A stretch of 64,000 nt of DNA from Datnioides undecimradiatus. Lineage: Eukaryota > Chordata > Actinopteri > Lobotiformes > Datnioididae. The translations under genes and the position numbers were made by a program. Under the pieces are notes generated by a model that did not search any database, was not told the origin of the DNA, and worked only from the letters and a program-made list of their open reading frames with translations. Positions 30,501 through 46,400 of this stretch are shown piece after piece (positions within the stretch are counted from its first letter, which is position 1; each line of letters starts with the position of its first letter). The DNA is taken from assembly GCA_008933995.1 (NCBI GenBank), contig WARS01000030.1:3301804-3365803 (forward strand). Direction: 5' to 3'.

Positions 30501-31553
30501 TCATACTGAAGCATCTATTTCAGTAAGTCTTTTTCTGTCCTCCACTTTCTTCGCCCTCCTCTTCATGTCTCTATAATATTCCTCCTTCAGGTCCTCTCTC
30601 CCTCTTTGGGTCCATCCCTGGGCAGTGATGTGAAAGAGGTCCACGTTGTTTCCGGAGTAGGCGTCCCTGTGTGTGGCTCTGAACACTGCTTCTCTTGCCA
30701 AGGAGATGGCCTCTTCTTCACACAGGTTCCACTTCAACTCTCTGTCCAAGACTCCATAAGCATAAGGAGAGCCTGAGCCCACAGAAAAGACATCCCCCTG
30801 CAGGTGGGCTCCATCGCTGCACACATATATAAGCTTTGGGCCACTGTTAGGGCATCCAGCGTGTGTCACTGCATTAAAAGCTTGGCTGGAGTTATCATCA
30901 GTGATGAAGGATGAGTCTTCTGTTGTGGTTGCACAGTCAGTGTTACTTGCTTCTTTATCCCAGCCACACAGTGTAAGAGCCACACACACGTCAGTCCCTT
31001 TAAAGGGGTGCAGCATAAAGGAGAGGAGCTTGGCAGTGCCACAAATTGAAAGGCAACGCTTGTGCCGCAGCTGGTAGAGTCTGATCTCTCTGGCCAGAAT
31101 TCGCTCCCACAGCACGCAGTCTGCGCCGCTACCAGAAGAGGTGACCACTAAATGAGAGTGAATAGGCGTAATCTTATTAGCATCTGGGCAGCTGACAAGC
31201 CCCGCAGCACTGGCACGTGTGTCTGCAGCTGCAATGACCCCACCTTGGAAGATGAAACCCAAGGTGGTTGTTCCATGGGAAAGAGGAAAGGGCCTGTGGA
31301 CAGTCTTTGGATGGTTTGCTGAGGAATAAGGATGTAGAGATTTGTGGTTGAAAGGTGCAGAGTTTGGCATGGTTGGTATGAAGAAATGCAGTGGGATTCC
31401 ATCACTGCTCCCAGATTTCTTTAGTCTCCTCAATCCAAAGTTGAAATAGTCCATCATATGAAAACATGTGTTTGTGTCTTCAAAGTAAGAGGCAGAAAAC
31501 CATTTGCGATGCAAAGGAGTTCCCTCGAAGCCACAGATATCTTCTAAAGCCAT
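30501..31553 (-). CDS. psmb11: Proteasome subunit beta type-11 (thymoproteasome beta5t)
   Basis: A single exon, as is usual for this gene in vertebrates, encoding 350 residues (human 300). The start at 31553 is preferred because MALEDIC matches the family start MALQDVC; the frame is open to another ATG at 31625. Thr1 is residue 95 (SHG|TTTLGF), with Asp17 (AAADTR), Lys33 (DANK), SVGSGSPYAYGVLD and THRDAYSG retained, so the enzyme should be active. Position 45 is Ser (VVTSSGSGADC) where beta5 has Met, in line with the polar S1 pocket of beta5t. The protein replaces beta5 in cortical thymic epithelium and shapes peptides for CD8 T-cell selection. Oddities are a propeptide about twice the human length, an insertion of about 35 residues at 201-239, and a charged C-terminal tail. 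No canonical AATAAA was seen before psmb5. Confidence 0.93.
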   Translation of the reverse strand: MALEDICGFEGTPLHRKWFSASYFEDTNTCFHMMDYFNFGLRRLKKSGSSDGIPLHFFIPTMPNSAPFNHKSLHPYSSANHPKTVHRPFPLSHGTTTLGFIFQGGVIAAADTRASAAGLVSCPDANKITPIHSHLVVTSSGSGADCVLWERILAREIRLYQLRHKRCLSICGTAKLLSFMLHPFKGTDVCVALTLCGWDKEASNTDCATTTEDSSFITDDNSSQAFNAVTHAGCPNSGPKLIYVCSDGAHLQGDVFSVGSGSPYAYGVLDRELKWNLCEEEAISLAREAVFRATHRDAYSGNNVDLFHITAQGWTQRGREDLKEEYYRDMKRRAKKVEDRKRLTEIDASV

Positions 31554-32349
31554 AACCCTGTCTGTGTAGCAGAAAGAGATTTCTGGATTGTCTTTTCCAG
31601 AGACAGGTGAGCAAAAACTCCTCAAACACAGCTTAAACTAAAGACAATTTTTAGGAAAACAAACAAAAAAAATCATTAAGCCTCATCAGTCCCACTGTGA
31701 TTGATACTGTTGACTGCTGCAATCTACATCCATGCTTTCATCTACAAACCAGCCTGAGTAACCAACATTTTTACCCTTTTATAGCCCTCCCAAATATGAT
31801 GCCATGCAAATCAAACAAATGCACACATACTTAGGCCTGCATCCAATAGCATTTGAGCTGACATAAGTGATATTCTACCCTACCCACTGTGGAAGTAATA
31901 TCAAGCCACTTTTTGCAAACCTTCCATGTTCTGCTGAGTAACCGAGTCATCTTGCTGGCTGCTGGCAAGTTCATTCACAGCTTTCGCATCAGTTTCAGTT
32001 TGTTACTAAAGGAAAGTTAGAACAAGAATTTTGATGCTGTAGCTCTGTTGAAAATGTGGGCAACAAAACTTGGAACTTAATTGGTAATTAATCAGACCAT
32101 AATCATTTATAGATATTTATTTATAGATTTATAGGTTTTTCTTCTAATTATTCTGTTTGCAATAAAAAAATACTGTTGTCTTGAAAAACACTTTTTAAAA
32201 AACAAACAACTTATAAACATCAACTGTTAAGTTTAATATTCTTAAAATGTGATTTAGACCCGAGATGTGAAGCTATCGCGGTAATTTAGAGATATGCATC
32301 AGCAGTACACGCGAAGCCATTTTGAGTCTGAATCCCCTTGCCATACAAC
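31554..32349. other. Shared upstream region of psmb11 and prmt5
   Basis: Divergent intergenic interval of about 0.8 kb. It is AT-rich and featureless in the middle. The psmb11-proximal part must hold that gene's tissue-restricted promoter, but I see no clear TATA box or other defining motif. Confidence 0.4.
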
Positions 32350-32450
32350 GAGCATGCGCGTCTTTGTAGATCCAAGATGGCGTCAGTTTCCTCGAAAGCC
32401 AGAGCAACGAGACGGTCCCAGTCACTCAGTCCTTTCAGTCGGCTAAAATC
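32350..32450 (+). promoter_or_regulatory. prmt5: prmt5 core promoter / 5' UTR
   Basis: An NRF1-like GCATGCGCG at 32352-32360 is followed by a YY1-like AAGATGGCGTC at 32374-32384, about 70 bases before the prmt5 start. Both are typical of TATA-less housekeeping promoters near the start site. The YY1-like site contains an ATG (32377) that is out of frame with the main start and would open an upstream frame overlapping it if it lies within the transcript. Confidence 0.5.
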
Positions 32451-37870
<5,420 letters not shown>

Positions 37871-37893
37871 AGATGACACCTTGGCACACTTCT

Positions 37894-37921
<28 letters not shown>
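37894..37921. repeat. (CA)n microsatellite in prmt5 3' UTR
   Basis: About 14 CA units, 24 bases after the stop codon. Confidence 0.95.
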
Positions 37922-37924
<3 letters not shown>

Positions 37925-37983
37925 TTCTTGGTGGCAGGTCAGGTGTAGGTGGCCGGGCTCTTTTTTTTTTTTTATATACACGG

Positions 37984-38142
37984 TTAAAACCTGGACTGGT
38001 GCAAAAACCCTTAAAGTGCAGCCTGGCTTTTAAGATGACCGGGGTGGTCACTTTTGAGCCCGCAGTGAAGAAGCTGATTAAACCAGATTTTACCGTCTGT
38101 GTTTTTGAGATGTTTGTTTCAGCGGTCATGGACTAACACCTG
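37984..38142 (+). repeat. Duplicated segment, copy 1 (prmt5 3' UTR)
   Basis: Closely similar to 40845-40994 in the same orientation. Shared blocks include 'ttaaaacctggac', 'ggtgcaaaaacc', 'ttaaagtgcagcctggc', 'ttttgagcccgcagtgaa', 'aaaccagattttacc' and 'tttgtttcagc...ctaacacctg'. Copy 1 has about 16 extra bases in the middle. By eye, aligned parts are roughly 85% identical. Confidence 0.85.
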
Positions 38143-38460
38143 CACACTGAGTGTATTGTTGCTGTGGGGTTGGCTCATACTCAGATAAGGTCAAGCATTC
38201 ACCACTGGTTTATTTTTAAGGTCTTTTCTTCCCTCTTACTGTTCTGAACAGGCTCTGCAGACTACACACTCAATCCAGCCGGACCTTTGCCTTATCAACC
38301 ACACATTCCATACTTATACCCACGTACCGATGAAATACCCTTCTCCTCAACACAAGAGGGCCATGGGAAGGTTACACTATTCAGGTCACTTGCCATCTTG
38401 TTTGGGGGCTGTCTCTTCATACCCTTTTGTTATTTTGTTTCTGTATGTTTGAACCATGAC

Positions 38461-38466
38461 AATAAA
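38461..38466 (+). terminator. prmt5: Poly(A) signal of prmt5
   Basis: Canonical AATAAA about 590 bases past the stop codon, followed by a T/G-rich stretch. Confidence 0.75.
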
Positions 38467-38485
38467 AACAACACGGTAATGTTGC

Positions 38486-39688
38486 TAATATGTTCCATTC
38501 TTTGTCTGGTACCATTCTAGTCTTTGAGTAAGGTAAAAACAACTGCAGGCACAGTGCTCAAGTGAGACGGCGGCTGGTCCTGTAGGGATGGGAGTTGTCC
38601 AGTAGGTGTCACCATCAGATGACCACATGTAATCAAGTGTTCTCAGCTCCTTGTACACCAAAAGAACAACTGTCGTGTGCAGTATTTACATTTGTTGCGG
38701 TGTGAGTGGAAATCACTATCTCAGGATCCTTGTACCTCATTAGTACTTCATTAGTATAATGTATAACTATGTCATCCAGTCTATGTTAGACACACAGTGT
38801 ACAAGTGTGTTTCTGCATCAGTGCAGCTGTTAAAATCAACTGAGCTCTCGTAGACGCCACAAAAGCACTAGTAAATATCCTCTTCTGTCACCGCTGACAG
38901 TGATCCTGCTCAATATGATGTAATGCCAGCACAAGCTTTTCTGGAGCCGAACGCACTCCACCTCCTCACACCCCATCTATTGTATGCTGATTATTCTCCA
39001 TGTCTTAAGTTTACAAGTGTGGGAACACAGGCACACCCTGTCTGGTCTTATCATGTTGCATACACTTGTTTGTACATATCTTAAAAGTTGCAGTTGCAGC
39101 AGCTCACAACTGGAGGCAAATGAGGATGTACATGTTTTGCTGATCTCTGCAGTTCTAGCATAAAGGTTTTGTAACATTAACACATTTTAATGTTACGGAT
39201 TTTAAATTAGACATTTGTCATAAATTGAAAAACGCCATACTCTTTAATGTGAGATCATGCACTGCACCGAGCATTTCATATGCACAGTCAGTGTGCATAG
39301 TAAGTTATTCAAATCAGTCACAACTACAAAGATGCCAAGGATGACATGGCAAAGACCAGGACTTGTTTCTATCACTGTCCTTGATATAAAAATAGCTGAA
39401 ATGAGCGAGTACACTTACAAACTGATGGTTATACCCTTCTCAAGCATTACCAATGTTTTTCAATGTATACCTTGCACACCCTCACATTTTATATAGCATG
39501 TAATCCTACATTCAAATTAGATTTTTTTTCCAAAATTACTTATTTTACAAAGAAAATAATAAGGAAGGCGCACTGAGGCTGTTATTTAACATTAAGCGTT
39601 GCAGGAAAGCCCAGCGTGTCAGGATAAACTGTGTGCATGTGTTTAAAGTTCTGTGTCTTATCAATGAGAGATGAGATCCTGACTCGGA
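38486..39688. other. Intergenic between prmt5 and slc7a8
   Basis: AT-rich, with no exon or RNA gene recognised. Confidence 0.55.
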
Positions 39689-39902
39689 GGGGGGGGGGGG
39701 CGGGGCCTGATACGTGTTGACAAATTTGGGCTGCGCTGATTGGTTGGAAATAACCAGCGTTTCTATTTATCGAGGCTGTCAGCTGGAAGTCCTTTGTTAT
39801 CCCGCTCATCACGGCCAGCCGACAGGAATTAAAGCCCAACATGATGTCCGGCACATAACAGGGAGCTTTCAGGAGGGGTTTTCAACTCACTGCAGCTGAG
39901 AG
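39689..39902 (+). promoter_or_regulatory. slc7a8: Candidate slc7a8 promoter and non-coding first exon
   Basis: A run of 12 G followed by CGGGGCC (39689-39707) forms an Sp1-type GC box and possible G-quadruplex. GATTGG (reverse CCAAT) follows at 39738-39743. A donor-like 'ag|gtgggt' at 39902/39903 could end a non-coding exon that splices to a good acceptor, 'cttgtctgttggcag' ending at 40365, just before the coding exon. This is inference from motifs only. Confidence 0.35.
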
Positions 39903-40424
39903 GTGGGTGAGCACTTAATGAGAAGCTTTCTTGAGGTTTCTAAAGAGAAATAAAGAGCTGAGGTCAGAGCTGCTGCAAATTCCTACATATACGGGAAAAA
40001 AACGTCAAGTCGGTGCTGGCGCGTGGCATGTTAAAACTGAATTTTAGCTTGAATATATCAACATTTTACAAGTTTCAAAGCTGTTTTTTTCTTTAAAAAC
40101 TCAAATTATATCAAACGGGGATTGTATGGTCACTAGAAACCCCTCACACACAGCGGCAGCCCGGGCCGTTCATCGTGTTGCACTGAATTATTAACGCCGG
40201 GACGTGGTTTCTAATTTTAGCTCCACAGAGGCGAAATAAAAATGGACACCACCGCCGCTGGCATTAGCTGTCATCTGATTGGATGAGGCAAAGTGGTGGG
40301 AAAATTACTCAGCAAATGTGTCAGAACAGGTCTGCCTGTTTAACACTTTACTTGTCTGTTGGCAGGCTCAGTAGGGAGGCGCAGCCCAAGTCACCTGGAC
40401 CCACACACCGGATCGGCCTTCAGG
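39903..40424 (+). other. slc7a8: Putative slc7a8 first intron and 5' UTR
   Basis: If the non-coding first exon above is real, this is its intron (to 40365) plus about 59 bases of 5' UTR. There is no AUG between 40366 and the start codon in the coding frame. The frame is open back to 40359 but lacks an ATG. Confidence 0.35.
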
Positions 40425-43400
40425 ATGACTGAGGGTCCGAGGAAGCGCAACAGCAGCAGTGGCGGCGGCGGGGGAGGAGGCGGCGGCAGTCAGTCGGCGC
40501 CTGCAGAGCCTGGCTCAGATGTGGGGAAAGATGCAGGAGGAAGCTCCGGGGTGGCTCTGAAAAAACAGATCGGCCTCGTCAGCGCCTGTGGCATTATAAT
40601 CGGTAAGCGCAGCCATGTGGAGTTTCCCTTCAGTCATCAGCCGGACTGGACTGTTAGGTGAAAATAAAGCACATTAGCCTCAAGTCAGAGATGCCAACAT
40701 CAGCTTAAAGAATCCATTTCACAAAACAGCTGAGAGGGATTTATTTATTTTTTTTTGTTGATCATAAATAATGTAGAATTCAGAATTACACTGCACCCTT
40801 TAAACCAGCAGTTTGTTGTCTGATATCGTTTAGATCATACCTTTTTAAAACCTGGACAGGTGCAAAAACCTTTAAAGTGCAGCCTGGCATTTAGTCACCT
40901 TTTGAGCCCGCAGTGAAAAGGGTGATTAGTTAAACCAGATTTTACCATCAGGGTTTGTGAGACATTTGTTTCAGCAGGCATGAACTAACACCTGGAAATC
41001 TGTAATTTGGAGGAATGAAATCCAGCTAAGCATGTAGTGTTAACCAGTTTAAAGCACGCAATCCAAGTATTTTTAAGATGACCTTAAATCAATATCCATT
41101 GCTTGCATGGAGAAACACCTCACACATTAAATGGTTGAGCCACACTGATTGAAATCTCTCCCTCTCTGTCATGATTACGGGACACCATCAGTGCACTTAC
41201 CCGGCAACGTACATCATGCACATGCTCTTTCATTTTCATGTTTCCAGGGAACTGTCAGCTGGAAAGGGAAAAACGTCAATAAAAAGCAATCCCGCTAATG
41301 GGTGCCCACCACTGCATTTTCCATCACCACACACGCGCCCGGTCTTGGCGTGGGCGCTGCACCCTTTGACCAGAAGCGGCATTACGCTGATGTCCTGCGT
41401 CGGCCCCAATATGATGTCCAGATTGTTATGGAATTTTCATGAATCATCTAACATCCTACCGTTCAACAAACAAGCCAAAGCTGCGGCGGCCAGCTGGAAA
41501 ACAATGGTTAAGATATATTCATGGTTAACCAACTGATATGATGCAAGTTTATAGGGCACAAAATGACGTTTGGACTCCCGGACCCTGCTGGGGCAGACTT
41601 TTCGTCCAGCTTTTACGTGTCTTTTGATGCAACTTTATGAGCTGATACAACCAGCAAGTGACAACTGCTGCTGTCATTGTAACAGCAGGGTCACCATGTC
41701 ATTCAAACCGCCGCAAGTACTAACTATCCAAATCATTTGGCCGATATTTGCCTATTTCAGACATATCGGTGTGTTTGTGTGTATGTTCCCAATAGGTAAA
41801 GTGTTTTGTTTTGTGTGTGTAATGCAGGAAAGTAAATATTCAGCTGAAACATATATCTTTTATGAATTATTTGATTAAAAAAGCAGCCTCTATACAATGC
41901 CACATTGGTGCAAAATCAGCTACAGTCCACGTAGGAAAGGTTCACTTTTATTTCAGATCACACAGTCACTATATTGGCCACCACGATGGCAGTCTGGGAA
42001 TTATTCCTAAAACTGCTGTCAGCCTGCTCTAGTCACAACTCGGCTACAGTCGTGCTCTTTTCCCTGAGAGCTTCATACAGGATGTTTTAACAGACTGTTT
42101 TTTTTTTTTTTGTCTTCCACTTGGGTTTTTTCCCTTGATCACAGGGAAAACAGTCACAGGACATGAAGTCATTCTGGTGTCTCCTCAGGCTAATTAAACA
42201 ATTCAGAGCAAACCATTTCTCGTCTGAAACAAAGGCAAAGATAAAGTACACTACAGCGAGAGATACAAGCTGCACCAAAATTCTGAAAGTCGCTCCCAGT
42301 GTAACAGTTTCATCACCTTCCACCGCGTCAGATGTCAAAAGTAAAATGCTCCTCAACTGTTTGAAATGTCTCTGGACTGCAACGAGGTGAAGCAAAATGC
42401 CAAACAAGGCACACAACGCCCAGTCTGGGCACTATGGGAAATGGGTCATCGTGTAACAGGAAACTGTATCTTTCCTTTTTATAGCCTACAGTCTTTTCAT
42501 GCTGTTGATCCACACATCTGCATAGTCAGGGATTATTTATACAGAAGACGGGTAGTTTTATTACCTTCACATAATTTTTTTTGTATTTCTGATCCCTTCC
42601 TTAATCTGTTCTCTTTCCCCAGGCAACATCATTGGATCAGGGATTTTTGTGAGTCCTAAGGGGGTCCTGGAGAATGCTAGCTCAGTGGGTGTGGCCCTCA
42701 TTGTGTGGGTTACCACTGGAGTTATCACAGCCATCGGCGCTCTCTGCTATGCAGAGCTGGGTGTGACCATCCCCAAGTCAGGGGGAGACTACTCCTATGT
42801 CAAGGACATCTTTGGAGGACTAGCCGGGTGAGAACAGATGCTGTTTGTCTGATTAAAATGCCCGTGTGTATGACTGTTACAAAAAATCAGATTATATTTA
42901 CTACAATCAGAATGATCGAACGCAATATATGGACTGTAATAATATTTACTGGGATTAAACACAAAGTTCAGGTTCAAAGTCCTGTTAAAGCTGCTAAAAT
43001 CCCATAATATTCTACACCAAGTTGTAAAAACAAGTGTTTTTTTATTATGCTGGGTTTCTCCATTGAAACACTGTGCTCTAGTTATAAAGTATTATGTCTC
43101 ATGATGCGTAAAAGCTTTATGAAAAATGACATAACAAGGTTGTAGTGTAGCCGCCGCCATGCATCCCTCCTCCACAATCCTGCTCACATATAATTAAAAC
43201 CTCTCCCAATGTAATTCTGTATTCCCCAGCATCCCACAAAGCCCATGACCCACTTCCACTCATTTCTCTTGTCTTTAGCGACAATGCTCCAGTGCATTAC
43301 TATAATACCCTCAGTCAATATGCTTAATTTCCTTTGTCATGCATTACATTTTGCTGTAACAAGGGCTTGTATTCTCACCCTCTACATCATGCTTGTGTCT

Positions 43401-46400
43401 GTACAATCTGTGCGTGTGACGCAAGATTGTCACCGCATCTCGTTAACCCATCCCGTCTGCGTTGTCCCGCAGCTTCCTGCGTCTGTGGATCGCGGTGTTG
43501 GTCATCTACCCGACTAACCAGGCTGTGATCGCTCTTACCTTCTCAAACTACATCCTGCAGCCCCTCTTCCCCTCCTGCCTCCCCCCAGAGAACGCCCTCC
43601 GCCTGCTGGCTGCCGTCTGCCTGCGTGAGTCATGAAACACAACTGAAGATTAAATGGCTGTTGGTTGAGATCACTGCACTAACAGATGGGGATCATAAAG
43701 CAGCATAAAGCCCACTTCAGACGTTTAAGAGTCTTCTTTCTTCCTTTTAACCTTAAACACTGTTGTTTAAAGTAAGATGCTCGATTCTGTCAAACAACCC
43801 GTCATAAATGTCTTCGATAGTGGGTGAGGAGCGTGGGAGGCTGTGCACAAACTACTTGTCTTTTCTTATAGCTTGTTTTTAAATGAAGAAATAACTCAGC
43901 TGTGATAATGTGATCACTTTAACTTTAATAACACAAGCTGCTCTTTTCGAACTGGAGGCACGACTTGACTTTGAAATGAATAAAGCGTTGGATATGGTCT
44001 ACTCAGTCAGTCTGTAATGTTGTAAACCATCTGTTCAAACACGATTCTTGCAGGCAAGCCAGGCAATACTCGCTTTCATTTTCAAATGACTGACTAAAAG
44101 TGAGATCCTGTTTGTGTTTTCATGCTAAATCTTACTCTTTGAGCTCTTAACACAAAGTACGCCATTGTTTTTATTTATAAAAGGCTTGGTATGAGAAAAG
44201 GCTTTATTCAGAGGGCTGCAGTCTCTCATATGTGACATGTTTCTACCTGTGGTTCAGGGTCTCTCCTCCTTTTTCACCCTCTCGTAATGTTTCAGGCTCT
44301 GAATTGTTGTTGTTTTTTTTTGGGTTTTTTTAATGCTGTTTTGAACACAAACCAGGTCTCCTTGATAACCTGAAAAATAAAAACACTGAGGAAAGAGCCA
44401 AAGGTGGAATTTCAAGAAATTCTGCCACCTGTGCCAACACTCGAGTTTCATGGCCTCCCTTGTTTTCCTAGTTTGCTCCGTGTCGTTTGTATGAACAATA
44501 ACAAATATCATTCTACCTTTTTTTTTCTCATTTTTCAGTGCTGTTGACGTGGGTGAACTGCCACAGCGTGCGCTGGGCCACATGTGTCCAAGATGTCTTC
44601 ACCGCCGGCAAGCTTTTGGCCCTGGGCCTCATCATAATCATGGGTGTCGTCCAGATATGTAAAGGTAATACTGGCTGCCTCCCACTTGTCATCTTGCAAC
44701 ATGCCCCTGCCCTTGTCACTCAGTCTGCAGCTCTTATTGTTCTAGTTCTTATAATTGCTTCATACATCCATGTCTCATTGTCAGTGATTCCAAATGTTTT
44801 TGGCTATTAAATATTGTGAAATTGTATTTTACAGTAAATATGTTTATTTCATTTCTTGTGCCCCTTTTTGGGCCTCACTGCCCCGAGACGTGACGCCAAA
44901 TCAGGAGAAAAGCATCTGAAGTAGTTTCACACCAAAAGCTGCCATCACGGTATACAGCGCTCCCCTCGTGCCTCTCACAGGAATTGTGATTCTAACGTGA
45001 AAAAGGGATTACGGTCCCTCATTGCTCTTCATCCCACTCATAATCCTCGCACACACAGGCCAGCAAACAGACTCATCCATGTGATTTAGCCCCCTCATAG
45101 CCCACTTTATTCAGCGCAGGAGCTGCAGACGCACGCTAATTAATGTCTAATTAATGCAGATCATTTTCACGTCATCTTGCGTTGATTACCGCTGACCGTC
45201 AACAGGAGCGTTTAGTGGGCTCGCTTCTAATACAGCTCCTAACAGTGATGCAGCTTAAACTTGGTTTTAACCGCAGTCGCCATCAATAAAGATGGCTGCA
45301 TAGGTGATGACTGAAAGGCAATAAATGAACAGCTTTGTTAAATTCTAAAGTGTGAATGCTGTTCCTAGGGTAGATCTCTCCATAACTATGTCTTGAATAA
45401 TCATAAAAGGGGAAAAGAGCATGTGGTATCTGCTGCCCCCTGCTGCTCAGACTGTGGTGGTGAAAAGCTTTTCAGTGGAATCTCATATGTGTTTTCCTTT
45501 TGGATCGCAGGTCACTATCACTGGCTGGAGCCTGCACACGCCTTCGAGACGTTCCGAGACTACGATGTTGGTCTGATCGCTCTGTCCTTCCTACAAGGCT
45601 CCTTTGCTTACGGAGGCTGGAACTTCCTCAACTACGTCACAGAGGAGCTGGTGGACCCATACAGGTAACTTGCATCGTATGAGATTTGCAAGATGTTGGT
45701 AGCCTTGGGTACATCAAAGATCAGTGGCAGAAACGACCCTCTGTCTTTGATTTCAGGAATCTTCCACGTGCGATCTTCATTTCCATCCCCGTGGTCACCT
45801 TCGTTTACGTGTTTGCCAACGTGGCCTACGTCACGGCCATGAGCCCACAGGAGCTGCTGGCCTCCAATGCCGTGGCAGTGGTGAGGAAAAACCCACAATA
45901 ACGCAAATCTGTGTGCATGCGGAGAGTGCATGTAGTCAGCAGCTCATCGGAGGTTGTAATCACTTTGAAATGCAGCGGTTGTGATGTCCAGCAGCCGTTT
46001 ACAGTGACCACACTGATCTGACGCAGCACAATGTTTGTAACGCTCAGTCTGTCGCCCGAATGCGCTCCATTTTGAAATGTCCAGAGTACTCTGTGTTTAT
46101 ATTAAGACCGTGTTTGAACTGTGTTTTCTCCTCCTCCTCCTTCTCTCTCTACTCCTAATATTTCTCCCAGACATTTGGAGAGAAATTGCTAGGAGTAATG
46201 TCATGGATCATGCCCATCTCTGTGGCGCTCTCCACCTTCGGGGGAGTCAATGGCTCCCTCTTCACGTCGTCGCGGTCAGTTCGTCCTCCCCTGCCCCACC
46301 CCACTTCCCCCTCGGTCCTCCCTTTTTTTTCTGATTCCAGCTTCTGGTTGCGGTGCTTTTTTCCCCCAGTTTACTCTCGCTCCTACGCTGATATTTGGGC

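Larger units (their letters stand above)
37871..38485 (+). other. prmt5: prmt5 3' UTR
   Basis: Runs from the stop codon to just past the AATAAA at 38461. It begins with a (CA)n run (37894-37921) and a T-rich run, followed by a segment of about 160 bp (37984-38142) with a second copy in slc7a8 intron 1. No open frame of interest. Confidence 0.7.

Noticed and set aside
31554-31625. Upstream in-frame ATG of psmb11 adding 24 residues
   Set aside because: The downstream Met begins the family motif MALxD(I/V)C. The extra residues have no counterpart in beta5t and are more likely 5' UTR.
40359-40424. Upstream extension of the slc7a8 frame
   Set aside because: It begins at a TTG, lacks an ATG and spans a good splice acceptor at 40365. 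The ATG at 40425 fits the family start.
40781-40798. 'acactgcacccttta' resembling the end of the MITE at 58404-58728
   Set aside because: No matching opposite end within several hundred bases, and the match is short.
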